Below, one piece after another: positions 21,351-22,500 of a stretch of DNA of 22,500 bases. How positions within the stretch are numbered: position 1 is the stretch's first letter; each line of letters starts with the position of its first letter. The DNA is from Halisarca cf. caerulea (Eukaryota > Porifera > Demospongiae > Chondrillida > Halisarcidae): contig CAUJGJ010000371.1 in the NCBI GenBank assembly GCA_963170055.1, forward strand, positions 2,528,511 through 2,551,010. The letters are read 5' to 3'. The notes under the pieces were generated by a model that made no database searches, was not told the DNA's origin, and was given only the letters and a program-made list of their open reading frames with translations. The position numbers were made by a program, and so were the translations under genes.

Positions 21351-21682
21351 AAATGTTTTATATTCTCCCACCAGAACTAGACTATCAGCTCAAGGAGAGG
21401 GTGCAGACAGGAAATACAAGTATGTACAGTACATTCAGATGCGTATCTAGAAGAGCACGGGCATACACTTACACATGCATACTGCTGACACACACATCAT
21501 GTACGTATGTGCATGTATACTATGTTTTGATGTATGTTGTGTACAGCATATAAATGGCATTTGGTTCATAATGTGTTGTTTTTTTCCTTAGAAACATGCG
21601 GCATTGCTTCCAGACTATCCTCAAAGAAGAAGGCGGCTTCTGGAGTGGCTGCCTGTACAGAGGAATAACACCTACCATTTTG
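6289..21682 (+). CDS. Mitochondrial carrier (SLC25 family) gene, partial; six coding exons visible
   Basis: Six segments with AG/GT borders join in one frame into about 187 residues of a mitochondrial carrier, an inner-membrane protein of three repeats with two helices each. Repeat 1 shows [11 protein letters not shown], the signature SPLERLK, the matrix motif [12 protein letters not shown] and helix 2 with [12 protein letters not shown]. Repeat 2 shows [11 protein letters not shown], the signature YPLDLVRTRL and the matrix motif ending in YRGITPTIL. By family knowledge, the combination of GNGTN..RIIPY.AVQF and TYPLD.VRTRL is typical of carriers for CoA, adenine nucleotides or PAPS (SLC25A42, SLC25A16, yeast Ypr011c, plant relatives). 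The exact substrate is inference. The last helix of repeat 2, all of repeat 3 and the C-terminus are missing: I found no continuing exon in 21683-22500. The start codon is also unassigned. Introns are 13160, 1149, 224, 144 and 172 bp. Confidence 0.9.
6414..6680. repeat. TACGTA-rich tract starting at the exon 1 donor
   Basis: GTACGTACGTAAGTAC begins exactly at the splice donor. Irregular CATGTACGTA, ACGTACGT and TATGTACGTA words then continue for about 260 bp. Small ORFs across it are artefacts. Confidence 0.8.
6686..7213. mobile_element. MITE group C, copy 1 (about 528 bp, about 40-bp imperfect TIRs)
   Basis: The left end is TACCATATAATGGGTAATAT followed by TCGTCAGGTAAAAAATTTGT. The right end in reverse complement is TACCATATAGCGGATAATTT followed by TTGTGGGGTAAAATTTTCAT. 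TA lies on both sides. The interior ORFs (6787-7107 and the opposite strand) show no transposase motif. The inner TTTTCGTGG-type sequence links it to groups at 7568 and 8772. Confidence 0.75.
7214..7560. repeat. Minisatellite of about 45-49 bp containing TACGTA
   Basis: About six units follow the pattern TATGGTGTACTATACGTACA, TACAGTACGTATGTATGC, TACACTACAAG. The first two full units are almost identical (49 bp); later ones lose 2-5 bases and switch to CTACGAG. Confidence 0.85.
7568..7763. mobile_element. MITE group D, copy 2 (196 bp, TA-flanked)
   Basis: The left end is TA/GGTGCTGGTTTTCATGAATT. The right end in reverse complement is TA/GGTGCTAATTTTTGTGGGAC. The interior is AT-rich with TTTCGTAAA and GCGAAA words. 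The same length and ends as 2854-3048. Confidence 0.8.
7764..8138. other. Non-coding intron sequence
   Basis: A TACGTA patch (7770-7830) is followed by plain AT-rich sequence with no recognised repeat or exon. Confidence 0.4.
8139..8315. mobile_element. MITE group A, copy 2 (177 bp)
   Basis: It begins TA/CAGTCGCCCTTAGTCAGCCC and ends AAAGTGAGGTCTCAC/TA. It shares with 1135-1342 the blocks GATAAAGCAAGGGAACTGG, ATAAATGAGGGAGCAGTA, TTGCAGATTTGTTC and GAGGGAACTGGATATCTGAG. CCTCGCTTATCCG near the left and CCTCACTTTTCCG in reverse from the right form the inverted ends. Confidence 0.78.
8331..8590. repeat. Degenerate 24-26-bp tandem array containing X-box-like palindromes
   Basis: About nine or ten units follow GTTGCYATRGARACAGTAGTATAT. 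The best words are GTTGCCATGGAAAC (8405-8418), GTTGCCATGGAGAT (8470-8483), GTTACCATGGAGAC (8522-8535) and GTTGCCATAGAGGC (8546-8559). These are close to the RFX X-box consensus (GTNRCC-N(0-3)-RGYAAC type). A short (AT)n tract splits the array near 8427-8445. Confidence 0.8.
8772..8981. mobile_element. MITE related to group C/D (about 210 bp, about 43-bp imperfect TIRs)
   Basis: The left end is ATACGATATACGCTTTGATT then TTCGCATGGTTTTAGATTTG. The right end in reverse complement is ATACCTTATGTGCTTTAATT then TTCACAGGGTGTCTATTTTG. The interior has repeated GCGAAAATT words. No coding capacity. Confidence 0.7.
8982..9437. other. Non-coding intron sequence
   Basis: A C-rich patch (9045-9090, CCCCACCCCACTATGCCACC) and unique-looking sequence. 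Nothing recognised. Confidence 0.35.
9438..9483. repeat. (GT)n joined to GCATGCGCGTGCGCGTAC, strictly alternating purine-pyrimidine
   Basis: About 46 bp alternate purine and pyrimidine without a break, with a CG-rich end (GCATGCGCGTGCGCGTAC). This is the classical composition for Z-DNA. Confidence 0.85.
9502..9677. mobile_element. MITE group B, copy 2 (176 bp, pogo-like ends)
   Basis: The left end is TA/CAGTGGAATCTCATTATAAC. The right end in reverse complement is TA/CAGTGGGAACCTGATATGAA. Interior CTTCATATCAGAAATTCACT and AAATTCACTGTAAGAG resemble the copy at 1956-2123. Confidence 0.8.
9678..10097. other. Non-coding intron sequence
   Basis: A 108-residue ORF beginning inside the upstream MITE (9631-9957) has no known domain. 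Nothing else was recognised. Confidence 0.35.
10098..10306. repeat. MITE group B remnant whose end is amplified into a 16-bp tandem array
   Basis: 10098-10150 (GACCCATTTAATGTTCTACT, AACTGGTTATAGTGAGTTCC) aligns with the interior of the MITE at 1956 (GACCCAGTGAATGCTCTACC, AACTGGTTATAGAGAACTTC). Where that element should end in ..TTTCCACTG/TA, nine units of GCAAGATCCCACTGTA follow, starting at 10164 and spaced exactly 16 bp apart until the last. Units vary as GCAAG, GCGAG or GAGAG and TCCC or TTCC. Confidence 0.82.
10307..11108. other. Non-coding intron sequence with a C-rich segment
   Basis: 10735-10965 is unusually C-rich on this strand (many CCTCCC, CCCACT). ORFs here (10585-11016 and opposite) are proline/serine-rich through composition only, with no domain recognised. 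Confidence 0.35.
11109..11288. mobile_element. MITE group E, copy 1 (about 180 bp)
   Basis: GGTGAAACCTCTGTAGTCCA at the left and GTCAGGTTATAGTGGCTCCACTG/TA at the right give CAGTGGA-type inverted ends. The interior CACCTCGAATATCCAGCATT and ..GATGCAGTCACCATAGTAGA match the copy at 15913-16090. Both ends resemble pogo-like termini. Confidence 0.72.
11308..11360. promoter_or_regulatory. Pair of GC-box-like sites, 43 bp apart
   Basis: GCCACGCCCC (11308-11317) and GCCCCGCCCC (11351-11360) each sit before CTT and resemble KLF/Sp binding sites. Similar GCCACGCCC words are also common inside dispersed repeats, so regulatory function is not shown. Confidence 0.3.
11612..11775. mobile_element. Decayed MITE resembling group E
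   Basis: GAGCTTCTATAATCCAATGG at the left and ATTGGATTACTGAGGTGTTA at the right (reverse: TAACACCTCAGTAATCCAAT) have the same layout as the group E ends (ACCTCTGTAATCCGACACC type). Confidence 0.45.
11945..11975. repeat. Short degenerate telomere-like CCCAA/CCCTAA tract
   Basis: AAACCCAACCCCAAACCCAA followed by CCCTAAAACC resembles degenerate (TTAGGG)n on the opposite strand but has only one exact CCCTAA. Confidence 0.5.
12171..12455. repeat. 20-bp minisatellite AGGGTGGGGAGAATGAAAGC, 14 units
   Basis: Units start every 20 bp from 12171 to 12431 and are nearly identical. The only variants are GAAAGT in the units ending at 12270 and 12350, exactly four units apart, and a degenerate last unit (AGGGTGGGGAAATGATAGTA). 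Each unit has GGG and GGGG runs separated by one T. Confidence 0.95.
12456..13620. other. Non-coding intron sequence, fairly free of repeats
   Basis: After a TACGTA patch (12492-12512) comes AT-rich sequence. ORFs at 12650-12874 (+) and 12807-13061 (-) show no recognised domain. A TACATACG patch lies at 13525-13572. Confidence 0.4.
13626..13927. mobile_element. Pogo-like MITE with an internal 31-bp tandem array
   Basis: The left end is TA/CAGTGGAACCCCTCTAATCC. The right end in reverse complement is TA/CAGTCTAATCCGGACACC. Both share CAGT and CTAATCC, with TA duplication. Just inside the left end the unit ACACCCCTCTAATCCAGACC/CCTGAATTGGG repeats about five times at period 31 (13633-13798). Each unit carries a copy of the terminal CCCTCTAATCC. 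Confidence 0.78.
14050..14135. repeat. About 33-bp degenerate triplicate (GTGGGACACACCTACT...)
   Basis: GGTGGGACTCACACACTGTG, GGTGGGACACACCTACTTTG and AGTGGGACACACCTACTGTA follow each other at roughly 32-33 bp spacing. Confidence 0.7.
14254..14485. repeat. (CA)n microsatellite, about 230 bp
   Basis: Two long CA runs are separated by CATGCACTCACAAACACAC and similar interruptions, with CGCGCAC at the start and ATATGCATGCACAC at the end. Thr-His frames here are artefacts. Confidence 0.95.
14568..15021. mobile_element. TA-flanked DNA transposon remnant or MITE, about 454 bp, about 24-bp TIRs
   Basis: The left end is TA/CCTTATTTCCTCTAAAAATT then CGAC. The right end in reverse complement is TA/CCGTATTTCTTCTAAAAATT then CGAC, with two mismatches. 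A second inverted motif, TTCGACACTT, lies inside each end. The interior carries opposing ORFs (14685-14876 +, 14680-14934 -) that could be decayed coding sequence, but I recognise no transposase motif. Confidence 0.82.
15022..15497. other. Non-coding intron sequence
   Basis: TACGTA patches lie at 15056-15072, 15288-15300 and 15352-15395. No recognised feature. Confidence 0.35.
15498..15785. repeat. Imperfect tandem duplication, period about 155 bp
   Basis: GTCAGAAACCACTGGTGTGG, then ATCTGGTAGTCCTGTGCATG (15498 on) recurs at 15653 as the same 20 bases, then ATCTGGTAGTTTTGTGCATG. Both copies continue with GCACAGTGTGTGCAATTA-type sequence, a diverged middle (ATCGATCTTCATTG / ATCAAATTTCATTG) and TTCCTTGAGGT. 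The first ~55 bp are much better kept than the rest. Confidence 0.8.
15913..16090. mobile_element. MITE group E, copy 2 (about 178 bp)
   Basis: The left end is TA/GAAGTGAAACTTCTGTAGTC. The right end in reverse complement is CAGTGGAACCTCTCTAACCC. The interior matches 11109-11288 (GTCACCTCAAATATCCGACA, CTCTGTAATCCAACAACCTC). Confidence 0.75.
16120..16155. repeat. Perfect 16-bp hairpin with 4-nt loop
   Basis: CATGCTAGTGTAGATC, loop AATA, then GATCTACACTAGCATG. The outer flanks do not pair. Confidence 0.92.
16156..16913. other. Non-coding intron sequence
   Basis: Overlapping ORFs at 16337-16631 have no recognised domain. Nothing else was seen. Confidence 0.35.
16914..17304. mobile_element. MITE-like element, about 390 bp, with imperfect TIRs and a poly-G tract
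   Basis: The left end CCATAGGTGGTGGAACCATA, followed by GGGGCACAGG, resembles the right end in reverse complement, TCATAGGCGGAGGAAGATAC ... GAGGGGGCACAAC. The left part holds a run of 15 G (16972-16986) followed shortly by CCCCCC. Confidence 0.6.
17305..17834. other. Non-coding intron sequence
   Basis: Unique-looking AT/GT-rich sequence leading into the GT tract. No feature recognised. Confidence 0.35.
17835..17993. repeat. (GT)n microsatellite with a short (CT)n block
   Basis: GT runs at 17838-17876, 17880-17891 and up to 17993, with CTCTCTCTCTCTG near 17892-17904 and scattered GTAT/GGT interruptions. Confidence 0.95.
18187..18362. repeat. 10-bp tandem repeat ACAATCATCC / CAAACATCCA type, about 17 units
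   Basis: The period is exactly 10 bp: CATCCACAAG, CACCCACAAA, CATCCACAAA, CATCCTCAAA, CATCCTTAAA and so on to CATCCACAAT and CATCCATACT. Almost all length is kept while the last bases of the unit drift. Confidence 0.92.
18363..18891. other. Non-coding intron sequence
   Basis: It contains an imperfect local duplication (CTGCCAATTCATTTCTCAGT at about 18614 and TTGCCAATTCATTCTCAGTC at about 18649). No gene recognised. Confidence 0.4.
18892..18909. repeat. Perfect 18-bp palindrome AACCATAGATCTATGGTT
   Basis: The sequence is its own reverse complement across all 18 bases, with no loop. Confidence 0.9.
19063..19165. other. CpG-rich patch with 9-bp stem, possible promoter, alternative exon or repeat end
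   Basis: AAGCGCGGT (19093-19101) and ACCGCGCTT (19115-19123) form a perfect stem around GCTGCGCCGCTCT. GAAACTACAACTTCCCC follows, which resembles the ACTACAATTCCC half of a ZNF143/Staf-type site. It is far richer in CG than its surroundings. A frame from ATG at 19063 reads [20 protein letters not shown] but has no known homology to me and no clear donor. Confidence 0.3.
19574..19669 (+). CDS. Carrier exon 2: matrix loop and amphipathic helix of repeat 1
   Basis: The exon encodes (LQ)[18 protein letters not shown] followed by [12 protein letters not shown], the short matrix helix and [DE]G-x4-F-[KR]-G motif of carrier repeat 1. The G of that motif comes from exon 3. A pyrimidine-rich stretch (TTCTCTCACCCACTCTAG) precedes it. 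Two acceptors lie 6 bp apart, at TAG (exon from 19574) and CAG (exon from 19580). Both keep the frame and differ by two residues, Leu-Gln. The first AG after the pyrimidine tract is usually preferred, but loop length in some relatives favours the second. The donor is AAG/GTATTT, phase 0. About 13.2 kb separates it from the preceding exon. Confidence 0.87.
19670..20818 (+). other. Intron 2 of the carrier gene (1149 bp)
   Basis: GTATTT...ATTAG. It contains a short direct duplication AGGTGGTCTGTGG (about 19914 and 19927). No other recognised element. Confidence 0.85.
20819..20893 (+). CDS. Carrier exon 3: helix 2 of repeat 1
   Basis: The exon has exactly 25 codons, phase 0 at both ends, with acceptor TCTCCATTAG/GGC and donor AAG/GTATGT. 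It reads [16 protein letters not shown] followed by [12 protein letters not shown] completes the matrix motif begun in exon 2. [10 protein letters not shown] is the helix-2 substrate-contact region shared by CoA/nucleotide-type carriers, and YEEYK gives the [FY][DE]x[YF][KR] cytoplasmic-gate signature at the end of the even-numbered helix. Skipping this exon would keep the frame but delete a whole transmembrane helix. Confidence 0.93.
21031..21116. repeat. Uninterrupted (CA)43 forming the 3' end of intron 3
   Basis: 86 bp of perfect CA immediately followed by G, so the last CA plus G is the CAG acceptor of exon 4. Confidence 0.97.
21118..21230 (+). CDS. Carrier exon 4: inter-repeat loop and helix 3 (start of repeat 2)
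   Basis: The exon reads [16 protein letters not shown] (cytosolic linker), then [16 protein letters not shown] (helix 3) and PLDLV, and ends with two bases of an Arg codon (AG/GTAACC, phase 2). The acceptor CAG is the end of an uninterrupted (CA)43 tract, so there is no conventional pyrimidine tract. The downstream intron carries (GT)33. The exon is 113 nt long, so skipping it would shift the frame. The PLD..R signature is completed by exon 5. Confidence 0.92.
21250..21349. repeat. (GT)33 with upstream GT-rich sequence, filling most of intron 4
   Basis: Interrupted GTGTGTTTGTTTGTG is followed by a perfect GT run from 21283 to 21348. Intron 4 is only 144 bp, so this tract is most of it. Confidence 0.95.
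21375..21419 (+). CDS. Carrier exon 5: 45-nt exon completing the second carrier signature
   Basis: The acceptor is TATATTCTCCCACCAG and the donor AA/GTATGTAC. With AG from exon 4 the first codon is AGA (Arg). The peptide is then [14 protein letters not shown] plus the AA of a Lys codon completed by exon 6. It gives the basic RTRL after the second PLDLV and part of the matrix loop. Phase is 2 on both sides and the length is a multiple of three, so skipping would be frame-neutral but would remove the signature arginines. It is short enough for automatic gene finders to miss. Confidence 0.9.
21592..21682 (+). CDS. Carrier exon 6: matrix helix of repeat 2
   Basis: The acceptor is preceded by a strong pyrimidine tract (TGTTGTTTTTTTCCTTAG), and the donor is TTG/GTGAGA, phase 0. 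After completing a Lys codon it reads [15 protein letters not shown] then [15 protein letters not shown]. This is the EG...Y-R-G matrix motif of repeat 2 with the start of helix 4. Two residues more than usual lie between EGG and YRG compared with relatives I know (EGG-x3-LYRG). The next exon, expected to begin with a Gly-x-x-Pro-Tyr type helix 4 sequence, was not found up to 22500. Confidence 0.92.
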
Positions 21683-21719
21683 GTGAGAATCTGGTGGGGG
21701 GTTTGATTACCATCTCACA

Positions 21720-22006
21720 AGTTTGAGTTAGTCAGTCGTACTGTAGGTTTGAGTCAGTCAGTCATACTGTAGACTTGAGTCAGTCAGTCAGTCAGTTGTA
21801 CTGTACTGTAGGTTTGAGTCAGTCAGTCGTACTGTAGGTTTGAGTCAGTCAGTTGTACTGTAGGTTTGAGTCACTCAGTCGTACTGTAGGTTTGAGTCAG
21901 TCAGTTGTACTGTACTGTAGACTTGAGTCAGTCAGTCGTACTGTAGGTTTGAGTCAGTCAGTTGTACTGTAGGTTTGAGTCAGTCAGTCATACTGTACTG
22001 TAGGTT
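21720..22006. repeat. 26-bp minisatellite GTACTGTAGGTTTGAGTCAGTCAGTC in intron 6
   Basis: About eleven units. Variation is mostly gain or loss of GTCA steps (for example CAGTCAGTCAGTCAGT near 21781) and TACTG steps (TGTACTGTACTGTAGG), plus GTCGTA/GTTGTA/GTCATA switches. Confidence 0.9.
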
Positions 22007-22500
22007 AATGTTATACAGCGGCTGAACAACAGGCATGGCATGCATTTCCTATAAAGGAATTCCTGAATTGTGAGTCATTTGAGTTTATTTTGCCTGCCCT
22101 ACATTTTGCCGTGTACTTTCAGTAGAGCTTCCCTTTCTGTTGATATCAACTAACACGTTTAGTCTAGAAGGGCAATCAGTAGGCTGGCAGTGGCATGCAT
22201 ACTGCAGTAGTTAGGAAACACATTTTTCCAATGAATGCTCTACAGAATCCGATGTGTATCTGTATACGATATATACGTACTTACGTACTTCCATACAATA
22301 CGTATGTATGTACCTGTATATTTGGTGCTACTGAAGTGTGCAAACCAAATGTCCCATGTGAGATGTAAGTTCAGAGGTGCATGGAATTTGTCTTAGTACA
22401 CAGCTAAAATTCATTGCCCCTTTGTTGTACCCAAAGTGGTGATGGGCAATATTTCTTTATGAGCCATGTTTTATGTTGAGCGATATGTACTGTAGTTACC
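22007..22500. other. Continuation of intron 6, nothing recognised
   Basis: I searched for an exon starting with a Gly-x-x-Pro-Tyr type helix 4 sequence and found none. A TACGTA patch lies at 22264-22310. Confidence 0.5.

Noticed and set aside
1..22500. tRNA or rRNA genes
   Set aside because: No internal promoter B-box (GGTTCGAATCC type) or cloverleaf-compatible sequence, and no rRNA core sequence, was noticed on either strand by eye. A covariance search was not possible.

Overview
The window is animal-type nuclear DNA. It is AT-leaning and poor in genes, with GT-AG introns, long CA/GT microsatellites and many short TA-flanked inverted-repeat transposons. Runs of the self-complementary word TACGTA/GTACGTAC occur almost everywhere. 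An early-branching invertebrate, perhaps a demosponge, fits this texture, but that placement is an impression and no marker gene proves it. There is no sign of bacterial organisation, and I saw no tRNA, rRNA or CRISPR.

The one gene I can defend is on the plus strand: a mitochondrial solute carrier (SLC25 family), seen as six coding exons at 6289-6413, 19574-19669 (or from 19580), 20819-20893, 21118-21230, 21375-21419 and 21592-21682. The exons join in frame. They give the first carrier repeat (SPLERLK signature, then [12 protein letters not shown]) and most of the second (YPLDLVRTRL, then YRGITPTIL). The true N-terminus and everything after the second repeat's matrix helix are not found here. 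The sequence is closest to the CoA/adenine-nucleotide/PAPS-type carriers (SLC25A42, SLC25A16, yeast Ypr011c group). Intron 1 is about 13.2 kb and holds most of the window; the other complete introns are 144-1149 bp.

Region by region: 1-6288 is upstream sequence with a near-perfect 117-nt hairpin (340-456), several MITEs, a 21-bp minisatellite (about 3203-3418), a (GT)n tract (4969-5196) and one weak candidate terminal exon for a membrane-anchor tail (1568-1615). 6414-19573 is the giant intron, packed with MITEs of at least five TIR groups, minisatellites of 10, 16, 20, 24-26, 31 and about 49 bp, CA/GT tracts and a CpG-rich patch near 19063-19165. 19670-22500 holds the compact 3' part of the gene, where exon 4 is bracketed by (CA)43 and (GT)33, and a 26-bp minisatellite lies in intron 6.

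The most interesting signals are: complementary CA and GT tracts flanking one out-of-frame exon; two places where a transposon end seems to have been amplified into a tandem satellite; a tandem array whose unit contains an RFX X-box-like palindrome; and the window-wide TACGTA enrichment that also forms the splice donor of exon 1.
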